From Rhodospirillaceae bacterium (lineage in GTDB: Bacteria > Pseudomonadota > Alphaproteobacteria > SP197), in NCBI GenBank assembly GCA_002722885.1, contig PBNE01000012.1, forward strand, positions 1 through 55,028: a stretch of DNA of 55,028 nt. The letters run 5' to 3'. The notes under the pieces were generated by a model. The model did no database searches and was not told where the DNA came from. It saw only the letters and a program-made list of their open reading frames with translations. The position numbers were made by a program, and so were the translations under genes. Within the stretch, counting starts at the first letter, position 1. Every line of letters begins with the position of its first letter. Below are positions 26,246 to 34,826 of this stretch, piece by piece.

Positions 26246-26683
26246 TCAGATCAGGATATCGGGGACCCAGAGATAACCTTCCGTATCCAGGATGAACGCC
26301 TCACGGGTGCCATGCCCCTTGGATGTGGCGGGCTCCATGATCGTGCAGCCCAGGCGTTGTGCCGCCTCGCAGGCTTCATCAGGATCCCGTCCGTGCAGCC
26401 TGATCTCCGCACCGATGCCACGTTCGAGGTTGGCGTTCAACATGCACTTGAGCGGGTGTGAGTCGTAAGTGTGATCGGCGTGCAGCATCCAGATCGAGCC
26501 GTCGAAGGCGAAGGATGCGAAGTCGACGTTGGCGAACTCCAGCTCGGCGCCCAGAACCTCGGTGTGAAACGGCACGGCTGCCATCACGTCCTTGTAGAGA
26601 AGGTTCATCGTCAGACCCTTCATCCGCTTGGCGTACTCGCCCGTCGTCATCCACCAGTCATCGGGATTGCTCTTGGTCGTCAT
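26246..26683 (-). CDS. VOC superfamily (glyoxalase/bleomycin-resistance-like) protein
   Basis: A 145-residue protein with the vicinal-oxygen-chelate fold: a segment of about 25 residues before beta-strand 1, then the pairs NLLYKDVMAAVPFHTEVLGAE and CTIMEPATSKGHGTREAFILDTEGYLW. VOC proteins include glyoxalases, dioxygenases and antibiotic-binding proteins; the ligands here are only partly visible, so a catalytic role is unproven. The gene follows the SDR by 11 bp and is likely co-transcribed with it. Confidence 0.78.
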   Translation of the reverse strand: MTTKSNPDDWWMTTGEYAKRMKGLTMNLLYKDVMAAVPFHTEVLGAELEFANVDFASFAFDGSIWMLHADHTYDSHPLKCMLNANLERGIGAEIRLHGRDPDEACEAAQRLGCTIMEPATSKGHGTREAFILDTEGYLWVPDILI

Positions 26684-26694
26684 GACCTATCTCC

Positions 26695-27474
26695 CTATTC
26701 GCCACTGACTGCCCAGCCGCCGTCGATCACAAAACTCTGTCCTGTCGTCCACTGCCCTGCCGACGAGGCGAGGTAGACCGCGATGCCGGCCAGATCGACC
26801 GGCTCACCGATGCGGCCGAGCGCCGTGTTCTTCTCCGCCTCGGCCAAAGCCTCGGGATCTTCCCAAAGCGCCTGGGCGAAGTGAGTCTTCACAAGTCCCG
26901 GCAGAATGGCATTGGCGGTGATCCCGTCGCGGCCGTGCGCGACGGCGAGGTTTTTCACCATCTGCACATCAGCAGCCTTGGTCAGACAGTAAGTCCCGAG
27001 ATAGTCGCTGCCGGCCAACGCGCCGACAGACGAGGTAATCACGATCGAACCGCTGGCCTGCTGCTTCATCGACGGGATCGCCATGTGACAGAGCTTCATG
27101 ACATTGCGAACGTTCACCAGCATGGTCTTGTCGTACATGTCGTCGGGGATCTCGAGAAAGGGTCCGTAGTGCGGGTTGGCCGCCGCGTTGCAGACCAGCG
27201 TATCGATCCGTCCCCATGTTTTCAGGGTCTCATCGACGAGGTTCTGAAGGTCCTCTTCCCGGCTCACGTTACACGGCACCACGATCGCTTCGCCGCCGGC
27301 TTCCATGATGGCATCGGCGACCGGCTGGCAACCCTCGGGTTTTCGCGAACTCACGACCACCTTGGCTCCATGAGCCCCAACCGCTTTGGCGATGGCTTCG
27401 CCGATCCCCCGGCTGGAGCCTGTCACGATCGCGACCTTGCCCCTCAGATCGAAAAGTTTTCCGTAATCCGTCAC
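26695..27474 (-). CDS. SDR family oxidoreductase
   Basis: A 259-residue short-chain dehydrogenase with TGSSRGIGEAIA near residue 16, CNAAANPHYGPFLEIP, the Ser-Tyr-Lys triad (YCLTKAADVQ) and the C-terminal WTTGQSFVIDGG. Its GTG start overlaps the pdeM stop by 4 bp (GTGA) and is preceded by GGAGG, so it is translated from the same message as the repair genes even though its function need not be related. Specificity unknown. Confidence 0.9.
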   Translation of the reverse strand: MTDYGKLFDLRGKVAIVTGSSRGIGEAIAKAVGAHGAKVVVSSRKPEGCQPVADAIMEAGGEAIVVPCNVSREEDLQNLVDETLKTWGRIDTLVCNAAANPHYGPFLEIPDDMYDKTMLVNVRNVMKLCHMAIPSMKQQASGSIVITSSVGALAGSDYLGTYCLTKAADVQMVKNLAVAHGRDGITANAILPGLVKTHFAQALWEDPEALAEAEKNTALGRIGEPVDLAGIAVYLASSAGQWTTGQSFVIDGGWAVSGE

Positions 27475-28199
27475 GCGCCGTCCTCCGTTGCTGTGGCCAT
27501 CTTGGCCGAGGCCGCAGTAGACGCAAGGCGCGCGGGCACCGAAAGACGCTTCTGTTCGACACACCGCACGCGGTCCCGGCCCAGAAGCCAGACATTAAAA
27601 CCGCCGGGAAAGAGACCGCTGATCGCGTCTTCGAAGACATCGAGGCCACCGGTGTAGGCCCCGAATGCCGGCATGATCAGTCGCGCGCCGTCGCTCACGA
27701 AACACCGTCGCCGCAACGACCGACCCTTGACCCCGACCGAGGCAGAGGGATGCAAGTGACCGCATATCTCCCCCGTCGCCGGGCCCGGCCTGGGTTCGTG
27801 GCGGAACTCCAGAGTGCCGACCGCCAGAGCTTCGACACAATCACCACCGAGTTTGGCCGGAGGATGAGGGTCGTGGTTGCCCGCGACCCAGAACCAATGA
27901 GTGCGGCTGGTAAAGGAGCGGAGTCGCTCGTGTGTCTCTTCGTCCAACCGGTCGGCGGCGTCCTGATCGTGGAAACTGTCACCCAGGCAGATCACCAGTT
28001 CCGGCGAAAGCCGCGTCACCGCCTCGTCCAATCGTTCCAGCGTGGCACGGCTGTCATAGGGCGGCAGCAGCGCCCCGTGTCGTGCATAGGCACTGCCCTT
28101 CTCAAAATGCAGGTCTGCGGCCACAAACACGCGCCTCTCCGGCCAGTAAAGACCGCCTGAGACATCCGGGACCAGAGCATGCCCGTTCAACAGCATCAC
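27471..28199 (-). CDS. pdeM: ligase-associated DNA damage response endonuclease PdeM
   Basis: A 242-residue calcineurin-like metallophosphoesterase. The signature motifs are VAADLHFEKG, LGDSFHD and AGNHDPHPP; the C-terminal ICGHLHPSASVGVKG supplies further metal His residues. Orthologues occur with the ligase-associated DEXH helicase, exonuclease and ATP-dependent ligase, as here. The start overlaps the helicase stop by 4 bp (GTGA), which couples their translation. The expected role is as a DNA-processing nuclease in damage repair; that is family knowledge, not shown by this sequence. Confidence 0.92.
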   Translation of the reverse strand: MMLLNGHALVPDVSGGLYWPERRVFVAADLHFEKGSAYARHGALLPPYDSRATLERLDEAVTRLSPELVICLGDSFHDQDAADRLDEETHERLRSFTSRTHWFWVAGNHDPHPPAKLGGDCVEALAVGTLEFRHEPRPGPATGEICGHLHPSASVGVKGRSLRRRCFVSDGARLIMPAFGAYTGGLDVFEDAISGLFPGGFNVWLLGRDRVRCVEQKRLSVPARLASTAASAKMATATEDGA

Positions 28200-30634
28200 A
28201 ACATCCTTGCTGCATCGGCCACGAGATCGGCCTCGACCTCGTCGAGCAGGTCTTCGACGGCATCGGCCCCAACCAACTGTTTGCCGACCTCCAGCATGAT
28301 CGGTACGGCCAGCGGAGACACGGTCTCGAGGTCGCGGACGACAATATGCCCCCTCCCCCGCCGCAGCATGTCGCCCAGGCGTCCAACATCAAGCAACCCG
28401 CCAGAGGCCTCACGCCACGTCGCCTGCAGCAGAACATGATCGGGCTCGTAACGGCGCAGGACGTCGTAAAGCAGGTCGGAGCTGAACGTAACCTGCCGGC
28501 CCGACTTCTCCTTGCCCAGATGGCGGCGTTCGATGAGCCCTGCGACAACACCGACATTGCGGAAGGTCCGTTTCAGAAGACTCGATTCCGCCATCCACTC
28601 CTCGAGATCGTCGCCCAGCATGTCCTGATCGAGCAGAGGCACGGGGTCGTCGACAGGCCGCAGGCTCCAGATCGCCAGGGCATAGTCATTGCACATGAAC
28701 CCCATGGGCCGCAGTCCCGCCCGCTCCATCCGCCGGGTCAGCAGCATACCCAGGGTCTGGTGGGCCGGGCGCCCTTCGAAGGGATAACAGACCAGGAAGA
28801 ACTTGCCGCCGCGTGGAAAGGTCTCCACCAGCAGCTCACTGGGCCGCGGAATCACCGAGCGATAGCGCTGCATCCCCAGCCAGTCCTGTGCATCCTGGGG
28901 CAGCCTGCTGCGACGCTCCGGCTCGGCAATGATCTTGCGCAGGATCTCCGCGACATTGGTGGTCGGCGGAAACTTGCCGCCGCCGAACACAGGAACCTGG
29001 GGTGTCTCGGCCTTGGCCTGGGTGACGATGACCTCCATGTCACGAATGCCTTCAAGCGCCCAGATCTGCCCGGCAAAGGCGAAGGTGTCGCCCTGCTCCA
29101 GGCCTAGAATGTAACGCTCTTCAATCTCACCGATGACCCGTCCGCGTTTCCGTCGGACCTTCAGCAGAGCATCTTCCACAATGGTTCCGACATTCATGCG
29201 GAACTGTCGGGCGACCTTCTCGTTGGCGATCCGCAGGCCACCGTCATCGGTCGGATAGAGCCGCTTGAACTTGTCGTAGGCGCGCAGGGCATAGCCGCCG
29301 GTTGCGACATACTCCACGACGCGGTCGAACAGGTCGCGTGAGAGATCGGCATAAGGAGGCACAGTGATAACTTCGTCGTAGAGGGCCTCCGGCTGGAACG
29401 GCCCCGAAGCGGCCGTCGCGAGGATGTGCTGGGCCAGGACATCGAGCCCGCCCTTTTCCCGTGGCGCGCCATCTAGAATCCCTTCCCCGATGGCTTCCAG
29501 CGCGGCACGGCATTCCAGCAGCTCGAAGCGGTTGGCGGGCACCAGCAATGCGCGGCTGGGTTCGTCCATGCGATGGTTGGAACGGCCGATCCGCTGGAGC
29601 ATGCGCGAAATGCCCTTGGGCGCGCCGACCTGGATCACAAGATCGACCGACCCCCAGTCCACGCCCAGATCGAGCGTCGAGGTGCACACCACGGCCCGCA
29701 GACCACCACGCGACATCGCCGCTTCCACCTTGCGGCGGTTCTCCACAGCGAGTGATCCGTGATGCAGGGCAATGGCCATGCCGTCGTCGTTAAGCCTCCA
29801 AAGCTCCTGAAATACCAGCTCGGCCTGGCTTCGCGTGTTAACGAAGACTAGCGCCGTATCGACCGTGCGGATGATCTCATAGAGCTCACCAAAGGCATGT
29901 TTGGCCGAATGTCCGGACCAGGGCACACGTTCGCCCGACAGAAGCACACGGATGTCGGGCTTCACGCCGCCGCGGCCAATCACGCGCGACACGGCGCCGT
30001 CAGACCCCAGATATCCTTCCAACTTGTCCGGTTCGGCCACCGTTGCCGACAGCCCGATCCGGCGGTGTCCCGGCGCAAGTGTGGCAAGCCGCGAAAGCCC
30101 GAGCGCGAGCTGGTCACCGCGCTTGGTCCCCGCCATAGCGTGCAGTTCGTCGGTCACCACGTAACGGAGATGTCCGAAAATCCTGTCTGCATCCGGGTAA
30201 GACAGCAACAGGGTTAGGGATTCCGGTGTGGTCAGCAGAATGTCCGGCGGGTCGCGCCGCTGGCGCTGGCGGCGTGATGACGGGGTATCCCCGGTCCGTG
30301 CTTCCAGACGCAGCTTGAGGCCCATTTCCTCGACCGGCGCTTCCAGATTGCGCTTAATGTCGACTGTGAGAGCCTTGAGCGGCGAGATGTAGAGAGTGTG
30401 CAGTCCCTGAGCACCGTCCTGTTGGGCAAGATCAATCAAGCTGGGCAGAAACCCCGCCAGAGTCTTGCCGCCGCCCGTGGGCGCAATCACCAGACAGGAT
30501 TGCCCGCGGCCGGTTGCCTCGACCACCGCAAGCTGATGCGGGCGCACCTGCCAGCCACGGGAAGCGAACCAGGCCTCGAAGAGATCCGGTAGGGGTGATG
30601 CGGGAAGATCGTTTCTTGCAGTCAGGGCCGACAT
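28196..30634 (-). CDS. ligase-associated DNA damage response DEXH-box helicase (Lhr-like)
   Basis: An 812-residue superfamily 2 helicase. Motifs visible are the Q-like segment before Walker A (APTGGGKTLAGFLP), DELHAMAG (DEXH box variant), SATVAEP, and motif VI region (GRSNHRMDEPSRAL). The C-terminal Lhr-core winged-helix extension is present. This is the helicase of the four-gene ligase-associated repair cluster. It is translated as the first gene of a minus-strand message with pdeM and the SDR, and its start is 65 bp from the divergent exonuclease gene, giving a shared promoter region. Confidence 0.94.
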   Translation of the reverse strand: MSALTARNDLPASPLPDLFEAWFASRGWQVRPHQLAVVEATGRGQSCLVIAPTGGGKTLAGFLPSLIDLAQQDGAQGLHTLYISPLKALTVDIKRNLEAPVEEMGLKLRLEARTGDTPSSRRQRQRRDPPDILLTTPESLTLLLSYPDADRIFGHLRYVVTDELHAMAGTKRGDQLALGLSRLATLAPGHRRIGLSATVAEPDKLEGYLGSDGAVSRVIGRGGVKPDIRVLLSGERVPWSGHSAKHAFGELYEIIRTVDTALVFVNTRSQAELVFQELWRLNDDGMAIALHHGSLAVENRRKVEAAMSRGGLRAVVCTSTLDLGVDWGSVDLVIQVGAPKGISRMLQRIGRSNHRMDEPSRALLVPANRFELLECRAALEAIGEGILDGAPREKGGLDVLAQHILATAASGPFQPEALYDEVITVPPYADLSRDLFDRVVEYVATGGYALRAYDKFKRLYPTDDGGLRIANEKVARQFRMNVGTIVEDALLKVRRKRGRVIGEIEERYILGLEQGDTFAFAGQIWALEGIRDMEVIVTQAKAETPQVPVFGGGKFPPTTNVAEILRKIIAEPERRSRLPQDAQDWLGMQRYRSVIPRPSELLVETFPRGGKFFLVCYPFEGRPAHQTLGMLLTRRMERAGLRPMGFMCNDYALAIWSLRPVDDPVPLLDQDMLGDDLEEWMAESSLLKRTFRNVGVVAGLIERRHLGKEKSGRQVTFSSDLLYDVLRRYEPDHVLLQATWREASGGLLDVGRLGDMLRRGRGHIVVRDLETVSPLAVPIMLEVGKQLVGADAVEDLLDEVEADLVADAARML

Positions 30635-30699
30635 GGCGGCATCATAGCGGCAGGCGACAAAACGGGAACACCGAAACCGGTAGCTATCAGCAAAAGATC

Positions 30700-31707
30700 A
30701 TGAGCAAAGCGCCTTCCTGGCTGAAATCAGTTCCCGGCGGTCTCTACTGCGAACCCGGTGACTTCTGGGTCGACCCAACCCGCGCGGTCGATCGCGCTAT
30801 GATCACCCACGGCCACGCGGACCATGCACGCCCGGGCCACAACCATGTGCTAGCCACCGCAGAGACCTTGGCGATTATGAAGGATCGCTACGGCGACAAG
30901 GGCGGCATCTCCCCGCAAGCTCTCCGTTATGGCGAGGGAATCACAGTGGGTGATGTCAGGGTCAGTTTTTCACCGGCTGGCCATGTTCTCGGGAGCGCTC
31001 AGGCGGTCCTGGAACATCGCGGTGAACGGATCGTGGTCTCGGGGGACTACAAGCGTCGTCGCGATCCGACCTGTGCGACATTCGAGCCGGTCGGTTGCGA
31101 TCTCTTCATCACAGAGGCCACGTTCGCCCTGCCTGTCTTCCGGCACCCTGATGACCGCCTCGAAATGGCGCGCCTTCTAGGTGCCCGCGAGATCTACCCC
31201 GGTCGCGCCCTGCTGGTCGGCGCCTACTCTTTGGGTAAAGCCCAGCGCATCATCTGCCTGTTGCGCGAGACTGGTTACAACGACCCGATCTACATCCACG
31301 GCGCTCTCGAAGTGATCAACGAGACCTATCGTCGCTTCGGGATCGACTTCGGTGACCTCCGACCGGTCATGGAAACGCCAAAGGACGAGATGGCTGGCGC
31401 GATCGTGGTGGCGCCGCCTTCCACGCTCAATGATCGCTGGTCACGCCGCCTGCCTGACCCCGTCACCTGCTTTGCCTCGGGCTGGATGGGCGTTCGGGCC
31501 CGCGCACGTCAGCGGGGAGTCGAACTGCCCCTGGTGATCTCCGACCACGCGGACTGGGATGAACTCAACCGCACGCTTGACGATGTCGCCGCACCTCATG
31601 TCTGGGTCACCCACGGCGCCGAAGAAGCGCTCATCCATGCCGCACGACAGCGCGGCTTTGACGCCCGTGCGCTTTCTATGGCGGGTTACGACGAGGCTTC
31701 GGAATGA
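30700..31707 (+). CDS. ligase-associated DNA damage response exonuclease
   Basis: A 335-residue metallo-beta-lactamase-fold nuclease. The zinc site appears as THGHADHARPG, with further His residues in SPAGHVLGS, SGDYKRRRD and ISDHADW. The family is the beta-CASP-like exonuclease of the ligase cluster. ATG 30700 gives a start at SKAPSWLKSVPGGLYCEPGDF, typical of the family; the frame upstream is not protein-like. Its TGA overlaps the ligase ATG by 4 bp (ATGA). Confidence 0.93.
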   Translation: MSKAPSWLKSVPGGLYCEPGDFWVDPTRAVDRAMITHGHADHARPGHNHVLATAETLAIMKDRYGDKGGISPQALRYGEGITVGDVRVSFSPAGHVLGSAQAVLEHRGERIVVSGDYKRRRDPTCATFEPVGCDLFITEATFALPVFRHPDDRLEMARLLGAREIYPGRALLVGAYSLGKAQRIICLLRETGYNDPIYIHGALEVINETYRRFGIDFGDLRPVMETPKDEMAGAIVVAPPSTLNDRWSRRLPDPVTCFASGWMGVRARARQRGVELPLVISDHADWDELNRTLDDVAAPHVWVTHGAEEALIHAARQRGFDARALSMAGYDEASE

Positions 31708-33278
31708 AGGCATTCGCCGACCTCCTCGATTCGCTGGTTTTTCAACATGGCCGCAACGGCAAACTCGCTCTGTTGCGCCGTTACCTTCGGGACACACCCG
31801 ACCCGGACCGTGGCTGGGCCCTGGCCGCTCTGACCGGAGACCTTTCCCTGCGTCAGGCCAAACCGGCGCTTGTCCGCGGCGTCGCCCTGGAACGGATCGA
31901 CGAAACGCTGTTCGCCTTGTCCTACGATTTTGTCGGTGATCTCGCCGAGACCGTGGCCCTGGTCTGGCCCGAACGTCCCGGTGCCAATCGTGTTCCCACC
32001 GTATCCGAGCTCATCGACACTGTGGAGACGACAGGCAAGAGTGAGCTCCCGTCTCTGTTGGCCGGCTGGTTCGATGCCATGACCGCGACCGAACGCTGGG
32101 CCACGATCAAGCTGATCACGGGCGCGCTGCGCGTTGGCGTCTCGGCGCGGCTCGCCAAGACGGCACTCGCCCAGCACGCGGGTATCGAAACCGATGCGGT
32201 CGAGGAGGTCTGGCACGCCGTCGAACCACCCTATCTCGAACTTCTGGCCTGGCTAGACGGCCCCGGTGAGCGGCCCGATCTCTCCCGAAGTGCGGCTTTC
32301 CGTCCGGTGATGCTGGCCCATCCCCTTGATGAGGCCGACCTGGAAACGCTGGAGCCTTCGGACTTTCGTGCGGAGTGGAAGTGGGATGGTATTCGTGTGC
32401 AGATCGTCGGTGAGGCCGACCGCCTGCGGCTCTATTCGCGCAGCGGTGATGAGATTGGGCCCGCATTCCCGGACCTCCTCGAAGGACTCGATCTCGATGT
32501 CACGCTGGATGGCGAGCTTTTGGTGATGCGTGACGGCGCCGTCGCCCCTTTCGCCGATCTTCAGAAACGCCTCAACCGCAAAACCGTCTCGGCAAAGATG
32601 CAGGCCTCTCATCCTGTGCATGTCCGACTCTACGACATCCTTGCCGAAGCCGGCGAAGACCTTCGGCTTTTGACCTTTGATGAACGCCGCGGACGCCTAG
32701 AAGACTGGTTCGACCGCACACGGCCGTCACGTCTGGACCTCAGTGAGATGGTCCCGTTTACCACCTGGGACGACCTGGCTGTCCATCGTGCGGAGAACAC
32801 CGCCGTCGGCGTGGAAGGGCTGATGCTCAAACGGGGCGAAAGCAGTTACGTGCCCGGACGGCCGAAGGGGCCATGGTTTAAGTGGAAGCGCGATCCCGAA
32901 CTGGTCGATGCTGTTCTGATGTACGCGCAGCGCGGCCATGGAAAGCGCAGTTCGTTCTACTCCGACTACACCTTCGGGGTCTGGCGCGAGGATGGTGATC
33001 TGGTTCCGGTCGGTAAGGCCTACTCCGGCTTCACCGATGACGAACTCAAACAGCTCGACAAATGGGTCCGCGACCATACCACCGAACGCTTCGGGCCCGT
33101 GCGCGCGGTCGAACAGCACCTAGTTCTGGAAGTCGCGTTCGAAGGCCTGCAGCCCTCGACCCGGCACAAATCTGGCGTCGCCATGCGCTTCCCCCGCATC
33201 TCCCGCATCCGCTGGGACAAGCCGGCGGCTGAAGCGGATGTTCTCGCTACGCTTGAGACGATGTTGCCGCCGGCGTGA
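31704..33278 (+). CDS. ligase-associated ATP-dependent DNA ligase
   Basis: A 524-residue ATP-dependent DNA ligase with the adenylation Lys at K226 in AEWKWDGIRVQ (motif I). Motif III is near KMQASHPVHVRLYDILAE, motif IV in VEGLMLKRG and motif V near GPWFKWKRD; an N-terminal DNA-binding domain occupies roughly residues 1-200. Unlike LigD, no primase or nuclease domain is fused. It joins nicks in the repair process shared with the exonuclease, PdeM and helicase; the precise lesion handled is not established. Confidence 0.94.
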   Translation: MKAFADLLDSLVFQHGRNGKLALLRRYLRDTPDPDRGWALAALTGDLSLRQAKPALVRGVALERIDETLFALSYDFVGDLAETVALVWPERPGANRVPTVSELIDTVETTGKSELPSLLAGWFDAMTATERWATIKLITGALRVGVSARLAKTALAQHAGIETDAVEEVWHAVEPPYLELLAWLDGPGERPDLSRSAAFRPVMLAHPLDEADLETLEPSDFRAEWKWDGIRVQIVGEADRLRLYSRSGDEIGPAFPDLLEGLDLDVTLDGELLVMRDGAVAPFADLQKRLNRKTVSAKMQASHPVHVRLYDILAEAGEDLRLLTFDERRGRLEDWFDRTRPSRLDLSEMVPFTTWDDLAVHRAENTAVGVEGLMLKRGESSYVPGRPKGPWFKWKRDPELVDAVLMYAQRGHGKRSSFYSDYTFGVWREDGDLVPVGKAYSGFTDDELKQLDKWVRDHTTERFGPVRAVEQHLVLEVAFEGLQPSTRHKSGVAMRFPRISRIRWDKPAAEADVLATLETMLPPA

Positions 33279-33302
33279 GAACTCGATCATCAGGACCCTG
33301 AC

Positions 33303-34034
33303 TCAGCCGCCGCTCATGGCAATGAGCTGTTCGAGGTCGGCCCTGCTCAGGGCGCCAGGGTACAGAACGCCATCGATGATGAAAGCCGGGGTTCCGTTCA
33401 CACCTAGGGCGCGCGCCAGCTCGTAGGTTCTGTCGAGATACTCCTGGATCTCAGGATCGGCCATGTCTTCGAGCAGTTGATCGGTGTCGAGGCCGACCTC
33501 GGTTGCCAGGGCCATGATGGAAGGCTGGCTGAAATCGATGTCCTGGGTCATAAGGGCTTCATGGAAGGGCTCGTAGAGGTCCTGTTCGCGGGCTGCCAGA
33601 GCCGCAACAGCCGCAACGCGGGACGCGTCGCCCAGGATTGGAAACTCCTTGTAGATGATCTTCACGGCCTGGCTCTCGTCACGTACGGCGAAGAGATCGG
33701 GCGCGCTGCGGCGGCAGTAGCCGCAGCGGTAATCAAAGAACTCTACAATGATGACGTCGGCGTTGGGATCGCCTCCAAAGGGTGTCTCGGGGTCGTTATA
33801 GATATCGTCAGCCAACTCCGTCATCGCACGGCGCGCTTCTGCGGCTTCCTGTTCGACCAAGTTTCGTTCGTAGGCGCGCAAGGCGTCGATTACGACTTCA
33901 GGGTTTTCCGCAAGATACTCACGAACGATCTGTTCGATCTCTTCTCTTGTCAGGTCCTGCAGGGGTTCATCCGCGGTAGCGAACGGCATCAGGCTGAACA
34001 CCAGGGTAACAAGAGCAATCAGACGGACGCACAT
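33303..34034 (-). CDS. DsbA/Com1-like periplasmic thiol-disulfide oxidoreductase
   Basis: A 243-residue secreted protein with a Sec signal peptide (CVRLIALVTLVFSLMPFATA). After an N-terminal helical region (LTREEIEQIVREYLAENPEVV, residues about 25-45) comes a thioredoxin fold with CGYC in FFDYRCGYCRRSAP and a cis-Pro in GVNGTPAFIIDG. ATG 34034 is chosen because GGAG is 6 nt upstream. It likely oxidises or isomerises disulfides in the periplasm. A paralogue with CGHC is encoded immediately upstream on the same strand. Confidence 0.87.
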   Translation of the reverse strand: MCVRLIALVTLVFSLMPFATADEPLQDLTREEIEQIVREYLAENPEVVIDALRAYERNLVEQEAAEARRAMTELADDIYNDPETPFGGDPNADVIIVEFFDYRCGYCRRSAPDLFAVRDESQAVKIIYKEFPILGDASRVAAVAALAAREQDLYEPFHEALMTQDIDFSQPSIMALATEVGLDTDQLLEDMADPEIQEYLDRTYELARALGVNGTPAFIIDGVLYPGALSRADLEQLIAMSGG

Positions 34035-34109
34035 GGCGATCTCCAGGAAGCTGACGCGTCGATGCCAGCGTGGTCTCATGGGGTCAAATAACACTGCAGA
34101 GAGACTGCA

Positions 34110-34826
34110 TCACTCCGGCATCTGCGAGGCAATGAGCCCGAAGAATGCGGCCTTGTCGATGGCGCCGACAAACAGGATGTCACCCACAACAAAGGTCGGC
34201 GTCCCGTCCACGCCGATGGCCTTACCGATGATGCGATTCTGCACCAGCGTGTCTTCAACCTCGGCCCCGTAGGCATCGATGTTGAGCTGTTCAGCGTCAA
34301 GGCCCAGGCTTTTTCCTAGGTCCGTTAGGCCCTCGTCGGTGTAAGGCACCGTCGAGAACATCAGCGCCCGGTGGTAGACGGCATAACTGCCCTGGAGTTC
34401 CGCGGCGAGGGCGTAGCGCGCGGCCAGCTGTGATTCCCGGCCTAGAACGGGATACTCCAGCATGATCACTGAAACGCGCTCATCCTCGGCAACGGCTTCA
34501 TCAACCAGGGGCGCCATGCGGCGGCAGTGACCACAGGCGTAGTCGAAGAACTCGATGACACGAACCGGAGCAGCCGCATCGCCAAGGCGCGGAACAAGCG
34601 ATGTTTTGGCAAGGAGCTCGTCAACCTTTTCTACCTCGATCTCAGGCAGGCTTTGGCCCTCGTGGATGTCACCGAAAAAACCAAACTGCCGTGCGAACAC
34701 GAGCACGATGAACAGGGCGACCAGAAGATAGAGGTTGCGGCGCGATTTCTTCTGCGAGCGAATGAGATCGAATGCATCGTCCACCGCGCCGTCGACCTGT
34801 TCGCGTCTATCGTCCTTACCAGGCAA
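34110..34826 (-). CDS. membrane-anchored DsbA family protein
   Basis: About 238 residues. A short cytoplasmic, basic N-terminus (IRSQKKSRRN) precedes a single transmembrane helix (LYLLVALFIVLVFA), so the thioredoxin domain should be periplasmic. The active site is CGHC in FFDYACGHCRRMAP and the cis-Pro loop is GVDGTPTFVVG. TTG 34826 and GTG 34784 are both possible starts; the former overlaps the gamma-glutamyltransferase gene by 11 bp. Its order M20-GGT-DsbA-DsbA implies one transcript. Whether it folds the neighbouring secreted enzymes is unproven. Confidence 0.8.
   Translation of the reverse strand: MPGKDDRREQVDGAVDDAFDLIRSQKKSRRNLYLLVALFIVLVFARQFGFFGDIHEGQSLPEIEVEKVDELLAKTSLVPRLGDAAAPVRVIEFFDYACGHCRRMAPLVDEAVAEDERVSVIMLEYPVLGRESQLAARYALAAELQGSYAVYHRALMFSTVPYTDEGLTDLGKSLGLDAEQLNIDAYGAEVEDTLVQNRIIGKAIGVDGTPTFVVGDILFVGAIDKAAFFGLIASQMPE

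Noticed and set aside
27932..29107. A 391-codon + strand frame across pdeM and the helicase
   Set aside because: It crosses the pdeM/helicase junction on the wrong strand and has no family features.
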